Shown piece after piece: positions 26,513-34,504 of a DNA stretch of 64,000 nucleotides. The notes beneath the pieces are model-generated. The model was not told the DNA's origin. It made no database searches and was given only the letters and a program-made list of their open reading frames with translations. The DNA is taken from NCBI RefSeq assembly GCF_031585635.1, contig NZ_CP134195.1, positions 62,001-126,000 on the forward strand, given 5' to 3'. Position 1 is the stretch's first letter. Each line of letters begins with the position of its first letter. The position numbers were made by a program, and so were the translations under genes. Source of the DNA: Paraburkholderia sp. FT54 (GTDB lineage: Bacteria; Pseudomonadota; Gammaproteobacteria; Burkholderiales; Burkholderiaceae).

Positions 26513-26907
26513 TAAAGAGTCGATCTCGCTCCAGGGCTTACACAGACAGACAGAAGAATGCGCTGAGCCCTTTTGTCTTTTTACGGTCTCGTCGTGTTCC
26601 GACGGACGCCCCCAACATCCGATACTCCCGCGCATAGCTCACCGGCGACCGCCCACGATCTCGTGCACATCGGCGGAATCGTCCTAAAAACGTTCGCCGT
26701 ATCTGCGCTTCGATTAAGAAATCGGAAGTGTGAGCGTCTGTCAGCGGAAATTTCGCATTGCCGCATCCTATCCGCATAATTAGCATGCATTGGTCTGCAA
26801 ATTGCATAACGGGTGGATATTCCGGAGCGGTATTTCGACATCCACTTCCCTGATCAATAAAGGTGTTGCGAAAGTATTCGCGCGCCGATTGTTTTATTTC
26901 GCAGGTC
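26513..26907. other. Gene-free stretch after tRNA-Arg
   Basis: About 395 bp with a lower GC content than the surroundings. No gene was recognised, and no repeat of the tRNA 3' end or integrase remnant was seen. The promoter of the following outer-membrane protein gene probably lies here. Confidence 0.4.
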
Positions 26908-27429
26908 ATGCACAAAATAACCCGGCTGGTTCTAACCGCATCGATCACGATGCTATCCAATTTCGTCCACGCGCAATCAGTGGCTCCTGAAACGGGCGTG
27001 AGCGAGTTTGCGGGTCCCTATGTGGGTTTCAAGGTGGGCGTGAATAATTCCGATGCTTCGGGCGTCGTCAACAAATCGTCGCACACCACGGTTTTCCCCG
27101 GTTTCACAGCTGGATACAACTTCGATGTCAACCGCTTCGTGCTGGGCGCCGAGGCTTTCGCTGATTTGCATCACGGCTCGGCAACATATAAAGACGGCGG
27201 GATCGATGCGAAATTCGGCATGCCGTTCAATCAGTTCATGCCATATGTACGTGCTGGATTGACGACAGACTGGCCGGATGTACGTTTCCACTGGGGTCTA
27301 GGCGTCGAATATAAGTTCGCCAAACACGTAAGCGCAGTGGGCGAATGGACAACCGACACCAGCAATCACGACGGCACCAAAAGAACAAATAACAGTTTCA
27401 CAATCGGCGTGCAATATCACTTCAACTAA
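26908..27429 (+). CDS. Small outer-membrane beta-barrel protein (OmpA/OprG-like fold)
   Basis: With the start at the ATG at 26908 the product is 173 residues: a signal peptide ending near VHAQS, then amphipathic strands (GPYVGFKVGVNNS, FTAGYNFDVNRFVLGAEAF, FHWGLGVEYKFA) and a terminal strand FTIGVQYHFN whose final Phe-Asn resembles an outer-membrane insertion signal. An upstream start would put charged residues ahead of the signal peptide. Function beyond a small porin-like barrel is unknown. GC content is below that of neighbours. Confidence 0.75.
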   Translation: MHKITRLVLTASITMLSNFVHAQSVAPETGVSEFAGPYVGFKVGVNNSDASGVVNKSSHTTVFPGFTAGYNFDVNRFVLGAEAFADLHHGSATYKDGGIDAKFGMPFNQFMPYVRAGLTTDWPDVRFHWGLGVEYKFAKHVSAVGEWTTDTSNHDGTKRTNNSFTIGVQYHFN

Positions 27430-27529
27430 ACCCGTTCGATTCGCGGCCGAGTGGTTAGCGCTTTAAGCGCCATATTTCAAACGCCTTCGCCGCAACAAGG
27501 TTGTTGAAAGCGTCCCTTGCCGTTAGAAT

Positions 27530-27645
27530 CGCCCGGTCACTGGGGAGTAGCCTTCCTTCATCCTTTGAAGGAGAGCGCGTCAACATACTTGACCTGCGGG
27601 TCATGGCGCGTTCGACCGGGTCGGTTTGGCGAGACCATTGACGCA
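27530..27645 (+). promoter_or_regulatory. yybP-ykoY (Mn2+) riboswitch upstream of the CaCA exchanger gene
   Basis: The leader holds the conserved blocks of the yybP-ykoY RNA motif in order and spacing: GGGGAGTAG at 27542-27550 followed by a CCTTCCTTC/GAAGGA hairpin, GTCAACATACT at 27579-27589, CATGGCGCG at 27602-27610, and GGCGAGACC at 27628-27636. The motif senses Mn2+ and usually increases expression of metal exporters. It ends about 135 nt before the start codon of the transporter gene. Confidence 0.9.
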
Positions 27646-27780
27646 CTGCTTCGTTCCGGTCGGACGGGGGCGTGCGTCATTGGTTGTCATCTGCGTCCGA
27701 CCGCGGAGTTGCCCTGTGAAAAATCGTTGCCCCCTCCCAGTCCATCCGCCGCGCCTCTGCGTGTTTGCGGAGCTCCGCGC

Positions 27781-28791
27781 ATGACCGGTCTCCTGTTCGA
27801 ACTTGCCATCATGCTGGTCATCATTCTGGTGGCGGCCGAACTCTTCACCAATGCGCTCGAGCATCTAGGCGAACGCCTCAAGATCTCCGAAGGCGTGACG
27901 GGTTCACTGTTCGCCGCCGTCGGCACCGCGTTGCCCGAGACCCTCGTGCCGCTGCTCGCGATCGCGGGCGGCACGAGCGATAGCGCGGTCAATCAGGAGA
28001 TCGGCGTCGGCGCGATTCTCGGCGCGCCGCTGATGCTTTCCACCCTCTCCACCTTCCTCATGACGCTCGCAGTTCTCGGCTCGCGCGGCGCGCGCGGCTG
28101 GGTTGCGCCGGAACGCACGGGCTTCGCGCGCGACCTCAACTATTTCCTGTGCGCGTTCGTGCTGGCCGCCGCCGCGATGTACGTGCCGCACGACCAGATG
28201 ATCGTGCGGGCGCTTTTCAGCGTGGCATTGGTCGGCGTCTACGTCACCTATGTGGTGATGACCTTCCGCGCATCCAATCAGTTAGTCGATGCCGGTCACG
28301 GCACCGAAGCGCCGGGCAAGATGCTGATCTCGCGCCTCGGTGTGCCGACCAACCTCGCGACCATCGCGGTGCAACTGGCGCTCGCCGTCGCGTTGCTGGT
28401 ATGGGGCGCGGAAGGCTTCATCCATGGTGTGCGCGGCGTGTCGCAGGTGCTCGGCGTGTCGCCGCTGCTGCTCTCGCTGCTGATCATTCCGATCGCCACC
28501 GAGTTGCCGGAGAAGGTCAACAGCATTCTGTGGATTCGCCGCGGCAAGGACACGCTGGCATTCGGCAACATCACCGGTGCAATGGTGTTCCAGGGCACCT
28601 TGCTGCCCGCGATCGGTATTCTGCTGACGCCGTGGGTGCCGCGCATCGAAGTGGTGACCGGCATTGTGATCACGCTCGCTGCCGCGGCCTGGCTGCGCAT
28701 CAACGTGCGCGAGCGCGGCGTGCCGGTCTGGGCGCTGCTGGTTTGCGGCGTGCTGTACGCCGCGTATCTGGCGATTACGCTGACTCGCTAG
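27781..28791 (+). CDS. CaCA-family cation exchanger, probable Mn2+-responsive exporter
   Basis: A 336-residue inner-membrane protein from the ATG at 27781. It has about ten hydrophobic segments and the two alpha-repeat signatures of cation/Ca2+ exchangers: GSLFAAVGTALPETLVP in the first half and LLIIPIATELPEKVNSI in the second, each with the ion-binding acidic residue in a G-x-x-x-P-E context. CaCA proteins exchange Na+ or H+ for divalent cations. The Mn2+ riboswitch ahead of it argues that manganese export or Mn2+/Ca2+ homeostasis is its job; this is inferred from regulation. Confidence 0.88.
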   Translation: MTGLLFELAIMLVIILVAAELFTNALEHLGERLKISEGVTGSLFAAVGTALPETLVPLLAIAGGTSDSAVNQEIGVGAILGAPLMLSTLSTFLMTLAVLGSRGARGWVAPERTGFARDLNYFLCAFVLAAAAMYVPHDQMIVRALFSVALVGVYVTYVVMTFRASNQLVDAGHGTEAPGKMLISRLGVPTNLATIAVQLALAVALLVWGAEGFIHGVRGVSQVLGVSPLLLSLLIIPIATELPEKVNSILWIRRGKDTLAFGNITGAMVFQGTLLPAIGILLTPWVPRIEVVTGIVITLAAAAWLRINVRERGVPVWALLVCGVLYAAYLAITLTR

Positions 28792-28832
28792 GCGCGCTGC
28801 TCAGCCAGTCACCGCGAACCAGGCGAACATTC

Positions 28833-28862
28833 GCAGAAGGCCGCTCACCAGCGGCCTTCTGC
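28833..28862. terminator. Hairpin between convergent transporter and HAD lipoprotein genes
   Basis: Perfect 13-bp stem GCAGAAGGCCGCT/AGCGGCCTTCTGC with a 4-nt loop in the gap between two convergent genes. The T-tract is short, so it is called a probable terminator. Confidence 0.7.
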
Positions 28863-28871
28863 GTTTCACGC

Positions 28872-29942
28872 TCAGTTCTTTGCAGGCGTGGTCGACGCCG
28901 ACACTGCCGTCGTCGCACTGTCCGGCTTGAACACGGTCTTCCAGTCATCTTTCATATCGATGACGAGCCAGCCCTTCGCGCCGGCCTCGTCCAAACCCTT
29001 GTCGAGCTTGCCGCTCTTCGCCGCGCGGTCATACGCGTATTCGCGCTCCGCATCCGTGTGATGCACGAGCGCGGCGAGGCGCGGGCCGTCGCCTGCCGAG
29101 GTCCATTCGAGCATCGGCGCGTCGCCGTCCGCGTTACCGAACGCCATCACCGGACGTCGGCCGATCACGCGATCGATGGCCAGCGGTTTGGCCGAGCCGT
29201 CGACCAGCGTGTCGACCTGCGCGAGGCGCACCAGCGAGACCGCGCCGTTAGTCTGGCCGTACCGGTACTTGACCGTGCTGCCGATCACCTGCTCGGGCGG
29301 GATACCGTACATGCGCTGAGCCACGTCGCGGACGAACTCGACGTCGCCGCCCGTCACCAGATAGGTCTTGAAGCCGTTCGCGCGCAGATAGGCGAGCAAC
29401 TCGAGCATGGGCTGATACGCGAGATCGGTGTAACGCCGGTTCAAGCGTGGGTCGCTCGCCGAATCGAACCATTGGTGCACGAGTGCGGCGAACTGATCGC
29501 CCGTCATGCCGGCGTGCGCCGCCGCCAATACCCGCATCGAGCCGGCGTCGCCGCTTGCCGCCACATTCTTGAGATTGCCTTTGAGGATCGAGCGAAACGG
29601 TTCCTGGCGCTTCCATTCCGGATGCCGCCCGGCCACCGTCTTCACCCGTTGCAGCGCGAACACCAGTTGTACCGAAGCGGGTTGCTCCGGCCACAGTGTG
29701 CCGTCGTTATCGAACACGGCGATCCGGTCGGCGCGCGGGATGAAGTCCTTGGACTCGGGCGTCGTCACCAGCGTAACGAAGTCGACGAGCGAGCGTCTGG
29801 TCTTCGTGTCGTTCCATGACGCCAACGCGGCGGCCGTCGTTGTGCCGGTCTGCGATACCTCGTCCTGGCGCGGCGTCACGGAGCAAGCGGAAAGAAGGAC
29901 AACGGTGAAGGCGATGCAATATCGATGCAACGTGCGAATCAT
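28872..29942 (-). CDS. HAD-superfamily phosphatase lipoprotein
   Basis: Started at the ATG at 29942 (356 residues) the protein begins with a lipoprotein signal, VVLLSAC, lipidated Cys20. HAD motif I is FDNDGTLW (nucleophile Asp78, then Asn-Asp), motif II is YLVTGG, and motif IV lies in MAFGNADGDAPML. It belongs to the haloacid dehalogenase phosphatases anchored in the envelope. The natural substrate is unknown. An upstream in-frame extension would hide the lipobox and is rejected. Confidence 0.85.
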   Translation of the reverse strand: MIRTLHRYCIAFTVVLLSACSVTPRQDEVSQTGTTTAAALASWNDTKTRRSLVDFVTLVTTPESKDFIPRADRIAVFDNDGTLWPEQPASVQLVFALQRVKTVAGRHPEWKRQEPFRSILKGNLKNVAASGDAGSMRVLAAAHAGMTGDQFAALVHQWFDSASDPRLNRRYTDLAYQPMLELLAYLRANGFKTYLVTGGDVEFVRDVAQRMYGIPPEQVIGSTVKYRYGQTNGAVSLVRLAQVDTLVDGSAKPLAIDRVIGRRPVMAFGNADGDAPMLEWTSAGDGPRLAALVHHTDAEREYAYDRAAKSGKLDKGLDEAGAKGWLVIDMKDDWKTVFKPDSATTAVSASTTPAKN

Positions 29943-30245
29943 GAAAGCCTCATCGAAAGCGGTGGGTCGAACTTTGAGCGAGCGCCAGTCTAATGGGCCA
30001 GCGCGGTTATTGCAGCCGTTGTGGGATTTTTTCGACATGACGGTCGAGCCTGTCCGGCCACAACAAAATGCCAATCGAATAAGCGGGAAATTGAACGCGA
30101 ATGGGCCTGGCTTTCGGCCGTGTTACAAATTTATCTCTGTCACTTCCAGAATCGTTGCTAGTATTCCTAACGATGCCAGCGTGGTGAATCTTCTTCTTTC
30201 CGCATGGTTCATTTGATGCGGCGTTTCTCGTTTCAAGGAGCGCTC

Positions 30246-30299
30246 ATGCAAAGCCTGTATCAAGCTGCACCGCCTTCCCAGATCGTTCAAGTGACATAG
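30246..30299 (+). CDS. Possible 17-residue ORF with a strong ribosome-binding site
   Basis: AAGGAG lies 5 nt before an ATG that opens MQSLYQAAPPSQIVQVT and then stops. The ribosome-binding site is better than those of many real genes nearby. It could be a short leader peptide or the surviving start of a lost gene. It lies in the otherwise empty stretch 29943-30345. Confidence 0.3.
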   Translation: MQSLYQAAPPSQIVQVT

Positions 30300-30345
30300 C
30301 GCGCCTCATCGCCTATAAGAAATACCCGTAAAACGAGGCTCGATA

Positions 30346-30810
30346 ATGGGTTACAACTGCGCGTTTGGGGTGGGGGCGTTATGCGCCGCCGCGTTCATGC
30401 CGTCGCCGGGCTTCTCTCAGGCATCCGCCGACGACGCTAATAAAAGCAATAACCCGCTCAATCTCGCTGCCTCTTTCAATCTCCAGAATTACTACACGCC
30501 GAGTGTGTTCGGCGCGAGTGCGCACACCAACGACCTGCTGCTTCGACCCACCGTGCCGCTTGGCCCGCACAGCCTGATCGGCGTGCCGCAAATCTTCCGT
30601 GGCACTTTCTCGATGCTGTCCTTAAAACGCGCGGGAATCCAGGCTTGGATCGCCGGATTGGCGTTGATCGTGTTGCCGTGCTTGCAAGCGGCGGCGCAGA
30701 CGAGCGCGCCGGCCACCGCCGCCAATTGTGCGCGAAGCCCGACGCGGACGCCAACGCGCGCGGTGCGGCTCGCCGAAGCAGCTCGCCCAGATGCGGTTCC
30801 GCAGGAATGA
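30346..30810 (+). pseudogene. Decayed outer-membrane protein gene, two fused 5' fragments
   Basis: Codons 1-87 encode an exported N-terminus with a signal peptide and a mature start (DDANKSNNPLN, TNDLLLRPTVPLGP) like the first strands of Burkholderia transport/porin-type proteins. After IFRGT the similarity stops and a second N-terminus begins at an ATG at 30613 (MLSLKRAGIQAWIAGLALIV, another signal peptide). That soon loses sense near 30725, where a 2-base slip in GCGCG would restore a more natural frame. The piece is likely debris of two genes next to the intact outer-membrane gene. Confidence 0.5.
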
Positions 30811-30842
30811 GAATGCCGAACTTTCATTCAATGAGGACGATC

Positions 30843-31817
30843 ATGAGTCAACCTAACTGTTTCCTCGCAGCCAGGCGACTCGTTGCCGGATTGTGCAAGG
30901 GCGCGCTTCTGAGCACCGTTTGCGTGAGTCTTTTCCAAACAGCGTGGGCGACTGAAGGCGGCATCGGCCGCCCGATCACCGGCATGCAGGTCACGCCATA
31001 CGGCGGCGTCGTGCCGCCCACCAGCGACTGGATCGTGTCAGCCGCTACGATCTATTACGAAGGCTCGTTAGGCGCTAGCAAGTCGATTCCGATCGCTGGA
31101 CAGGTCACGGCAGGCGTCAACGCGACGGCCGAATACACCATCCTCGCCGCGGTCAAGACATGGGGGATCACCGCGAGCGGCTGGAACTTCGCGTCGTCGT
31201 TCGGCGTGCCGGTTCAGTACACCAACATCTCGTCGTTTCACGGCAGCTTGCCGAACGACCACGGCACGCAGTTCGCCGATTTCTTCTTCACGCCGGTCAT
31301 TGCCGGCTATCACCTGACCAAGACCGATCATGTCGCATTGAGCGTGCAGATCTACGCGCCGACCGGTGCGTATAACCCGAACCGGCTCGCCAATGCCGGG
31401 CAGAACACGTGGACTTTCACGCCGACCATCGCCTATACGAAACTGCTTCCGAAAGAGGACATCGAGCTGTCGTTGAACTATGGCCTCGAGTTCTACACGC
31501 CGAACAGCGACACCCACTATCACAACGCGCCGCTCAGCGTGCTCGATTTGCTGGCCCTCAAGCGCTTCGGCAACGGCTGGGGCGTCGGCGTGGTGGGCGG
31601 CTATATCCAGCAGATCGGTCATGACACCGGCGGCATTGCGAACGTCCTCGGCGGCAGTCAGGGGCATGCGGTGGGCCTCGGGCCGATGGTCACCTGGTCG
31701 GGCAAGATCCAGAAGACGCCCGTGTCGGCTGCGCTGCGGTGGGTCAACGAATTCAACACCAGCAACCGGCCGAAGGGCAATGCGGTGCAACTGTCGGTCA
31801 ACGCGACTTTTCAGTAA
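30843..31817 (+). CDS. Outer-membrane protein, phenol MetA/SphA-like transporter family
   Basis: From the ATG at 30843 (GAGG at proper distance) the product is 324 residues. A signal peptide ends near AWA, followed by a beta-rich body typical of the MetA-pathway phenol degradation/SphA family (PYGGVVPPTSDWIVSAATIY, FFTPVIAGYHLTKTDHVALS, YTPNSDTHYHNAPLSVLDL, the last beginning GLEF) and a terminal strand AVQLSVNATFQ. Such proteins are thought to form outer-membrane channels for hydrophobic compounds. No catabolic genes are adjacent, so the substrate is open. Confidence 0.78.
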   Translation: MSQPNCFLAARRLVAGLCKGALLSTVCVSLFQTAWATEGGIGRPITGMQVTPYGGVVPPTSDWIVSAATIYYEGSLGASKSIPIAGQVTAGVNATAEYTILAAVKTWGITASGWNFASSFGVPVQYTNISSFHGSLPNDHGTQFADFFFTPVIAGYHLTKTDHVALSVQIYAPTGAYNPNRLANAGQNTWTFTPTIAYTKLLPKEDIELSLNYGLEFYTPNSDTHYHNAPLSVLDLLALKRFGNGWGVGVVGGYIQQIGHDTGGIANVLGGSQGHAVGLGPMVTWSGKIQKTPVSAALRWVNEFNTSNRPKGNAVQLSVNATFQ

Positions 31818-31907
31818 CCCTGGCGTACCACCGTGCTACGGATCCTTCTTGTTGGGTGTGTGCTTCAGTGCAGGTCTCATAGGTCGTCGCCGCAAGGAGA
31901 GGTAATA

Positions 31908-32042
31908 GTGTCAAGACCACGCGAGGCGGGCGGCAAGGTGCGCATCGTCCTGCCTGAGGGCTTTCGCCGGACTTCTGGCGAGGAGCGCCTGCGGAATGAC
32001 GCCGGATATGAGGCGGCTATTTCCAATGGCGTCGGCGAATGA
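31908..32042 (+). CDS. Possible 44-residue ORF after the outer-membrane protein gene
   Basis: A GTG at 31908 is preceded by AAGGAGAGG and opens a 44-residue charged peptide (REAGGKVRIVLPEGFRRTSG in its first half). No family is recognised. The ribosome-binding site is its only positive evidence. The remaining sequence between 31818 and 32135 shows nothing else. Confidence 0.25.
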   Translation: MSRPREAGGKVRIVLPEGFRRTSGEERLRNDAGYEAAISNGVGE

Positions 32043-32135
32043 CGACGGTGTCGACCGAATGAGTTTATGGGCGCGTCGTAAACGCCAAAGCGCCGAGCAG
32101 CGTCGGGAAATGCCCTTAATTCGGTCGCGAGCACC

Positions 32136-32163
32136 AACAAAAACGCCCGCGCGAGGCGGGCGT
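32136..32163 (-). terminator. Rho-independent terminator after fliT
   Basis: Minus-strand stem ACGCCCGC/GCGGGCGT with a GCGAG-type loop followed by TTTTTGTT. It closes the fliD-fliT unit about 60 bp past fliT. Confidence 0.85.
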
Positions 32164-32221
32164 GAGACGAACGAGTACACCAGGTGTAGTTATTGTTATT
32201 CTTTTTTTTGCCGTGCCGCGA

Positions 32222-32521
32222 TCAGAGCATCGCGACGCGGTGATATTCCTTCATGGCGCTCGCGGAGCGCATTGCCCGGTTGTAGTCGGCATCGAGCTTT
32301 TCCTTGTTGTTCGCCGCCATCGCCATCACGGCTGCGTCGATCGCCTGAATACTGCGCATGATTTTGAGCGTCTCGCCGTCGACGTCGCCCGTCAGCGACA
32401 TGAGCAGAGGGGCGCGCTGCTCGGTCAGCCGGGCGGCCTCCGGCCAGTCGGACTGCTGCGCGGCGTGCCCGATCGCCTGTGTCAAGTTAAGGAGGCCTTC
32501 GGCCTGTTCACGCGATGTCAT
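32222..32521 (-). CDS. fliT: Flagellar export chaperone FliT
   Basis: A 99-residue, mostly helical cytoplasmic protein directly downstream of fliD. FliT binds the cap protein FliD before export and, in enterics, also binds FlhDC to feed back on flagellar transcription. Sequence similarity within FliT is low, so the call relies on size, helical composition and the fliD-fliT arrangement. Confidence 0.8.
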   Translation of the reverse strand: MTSREQAEGLLNLTQAIGHAAQQSDWPEAARLTEQRAPLLMSLTGDVDGETLKIMRSIQAIDAAVMAMAANNKEKLDADYNRAMRSASAMKEYHRVAML

Positions 32522-32540
32522 GTCAGATCACCTCTTCGGC

Positions 32541-34358
32541 TTAGTTCTTGCCGTTTGCCAGCGCGCCGGCACTATTCGAGCCGCCGAACAGTTGTGTCAG
32601 ATACTGCGAGTTGTTGTTCATCGTCGCCATCAAGGTGTTCAGAGCGGTGAACTGCGCCTGGTACTGGCTGGTGAGCTGGGCGGTGTAATCGCTCAGCGAG
32701 GTTTGTTGAGCCGCAATGCTGGTCAGGTCGGCGTTGATCGCGGTTGTTTCGGTATCCATGATACCGCCCGTCTGCGTGAACGTCGTGATGCTGTTGTTCA
32801 ACTTGGCGGCGATGCCGGTCGTCGGGTTGAACAAGGCCGCAACGGTCGACGACGAGTTGGTCAGTGCGGCAGTCAGTGCGGTGTTGTCCGACGTCAGTGT
32901 GCCGTCCGCGTTCAACGTGATGCCGATCGAGGCTAGCGAGAGCGACGTGGTACTGCTATTCACACCGCCGCTGACGATACTCGCCAGCGAATTCTGGATT
33001 GTGTTGACCATCGAGTCGCCAAGCAACGGGCCCGCTTGCGAGCCTTGCGCCTGCGTGCCGTCGAACGACGTGAGCGTACCCATCGTCGTGACCATTGTGT
33101 TGTACAGGCTCACGAAGTTGGTGATCGCCGTGACTTCCGAGGTCGTGTCGGACGCAATGGTCAGCGTCTGGGTATTGCCCGTGGTCGTGCCCGATGACGA
33201 CGTGGTGCCGAGCGCGGCGGCGGTCAGGTTCAACGTGACGCCTGCGATTGCGGTGGTCGAAGAGTTGCTCGAGCTGCTGATTGACGTGCCGTCAACCGTA
33301 AACAGCGCATCTTGCGCGGACTGCGTTTGGGTCCAGTTGCCGCCGCTCGCCGACGTGACCGACGAACTCGTCGCCATGCTGCCAAGACTCGAGATTCCGT
33401 TATCGCCCGATACGTTGCTCACGCTGGCGGTGATGGCCGTGGTGCCACCGCTCGTCGGACTCAGCACGAGTTGCGAGCCGCTCGAGGTGGTGACAACCTT
33501 TGCGCTGATGCCCGGATTGCCGACGGCGCCATTGATGGCCGAGGCAATAGCGCTCAACGTGTCGTTTGGCGAAGTGATGTTGACGCTCATCGAGTTGCTG
33601 CCGAGCGCCAACGTCAGCGTGCCGCTACCGAGTTCCTGCGTCGAGCCGAACGTGTTCGACGAGAGCGCCGGCGACGAGGTCACGCCGAGACTCGACAGGC
33701 CCGTGCTGCTTGAAGAGACGCTGATGGTGTTCGCGACGCCGGTGGTGGTCGAGCGCAGCACCAGGTGCGCGCCATCCGTACCGGTCACGATGGTCGCCGA
33801 CACACCCGGATTGTTGGTCGCGGAGTTGATGGCCGCGGCAATGCCGCTCAAGGTGTTGTTCGTCGAGTCGATGTTGACGCTCATCGTCTGACTGCCGAGC
33901 GAGACGTTCAACGTTCCGGTGCCGATCTGCGCGATCGGGCTGAACGCGCCCGAGGAAATTGTTTGAGCCTGCGCGATCTGCTGGACCGAGATGGAGTAGC
34001 TACCCGCCACTGCGCCGACGCCGGCGGTTGCGGTGAGGCCCGAGCCGCTCGCGGTCGCGGTGTAAGACGCGAGCGTCGTACCGTTCGCGAGGTTGGTCAG
34101 GCTGGCTTGCAATGCCGCCAGCGCGGCCTTGAGCGTGCCGATTGCGGAGATCTTGGTGTTGTCCGCGGTGCTTTGGGCGGTCAGTGCCGATAGCTGGCCG
34201 GCCGTCTTCGAGTTGACGAGCGCTGTGACCAGCGAGGAGACATCAAGCGACGAGTTGCCTGTGGAGCCGCTGATGATCGACTGTGCTGCCTGCTGAAGCG
34301 CGGCATTGTTGGCTGCGGTTGTGGCGGCAGCGGTTGATGCTGTCGAGACGGTTGACAT
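32541..34358 (-). CDS. fliD: Flagellar filament cap protein FliD (HAP2)
   Basis: A 605-residue Ser/Thr-rich FliD that caps the filament and promotes flagellin assembly. The N-terminal FliD_N segment contains SSLDVSSLVTALVNSKTAGQ; the C-terminal part has LLGDSMVNTIQNSLASIV and ends in the coiled helix region (YTAQLTSQYQAQFTALNTL). It is longer than the usual ~450-500 residues because the flagellin_IN-type repeat is present twice, at residues ~145-226 and ~241-326. Downstream gene is fliT, 19 bp away. Confidence 0.92.
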   Translation of the reverse strand: MSTVSTASTAAATTAANNAALQQAAQSIISGSTGNSSLDVSSLVTALVNSKTAGQLSALTAQSTADNTKISAIGTLKAALAALQASLTNLANGTTLASYTATASGSGLTATAGVGAVAGSYSISVQQIAQAQTISSGAFSPIAQIGTGTLNVSLGSQTMSVNIDSTNNTLSGIAAAINSATNNPGVSATIVTGTDGAHLVLRSTTTGVANTISVSSSSTGLSSLGVTSSPALSSNTFGSTQELGSGTLTLALGSNSMSVNITSPNDTLSAIASAINGAVGNPGISAKVVTTSSGSQLVLSPTSGGTTAITASVSNVSGDNGISSLGSMATSSSVTSASGGNWTQTQSAQDALFTVDGTSISSSSNSSTTAIAGVTLNLTAAALGTTSSSGTTTGNTQTLTIASDTTSEVTAITNFVSLYNTMVTTMGTLTSFDGTQAQGSQAGPLLGDSMVNTIQNSLASIVSGGVNSSTTSLSLASIGITLNADGTLTSDNTALTAALTNSSSTVAALFNPTTGIAAKLNNSITTFTQTGGIMDTETTAINADLTSIAAQQTSLSDYTAQLTSQYQAQFTALNTLMATMNNNSQYLTQLFGGSNSAGALANGKN

Positions 34359-34416
34359 GGAGCGGCTCCGGGCGTCGGTGAGTCAGTAAGGCGTAGGTGT
34401 TTATTTGGAATGCAGA

Positions 34417-34438
34417 GCGGGAGGCCGTGCCTCCCGTC
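34417..34438 (-). terminator. Hairpin between fliC and fliD
   Basis: GC-rich stem CGGGAGGC/GCCTCCCG about 70 bp past the fliC stop. No T-tract follows on the minus strand, so it may act as an attenuator or mRNA-stability element instead of a full terminator. Confidence 0.45.
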
Positions 34439-34504
34439 AACCTCGAACTATCGCATACGCGTCGCGCGCTATGTGCGGCGCGTATGTTTTTACTGCGTGA
34501 AGCC

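Noticed and set aside
26437..27429. Genomic island inserted at tRNA-Arg
   Set aside because: GC drops after the tRNA, but no integrase, no repeat of the tRNA 3' end and no mobile genes were seen.
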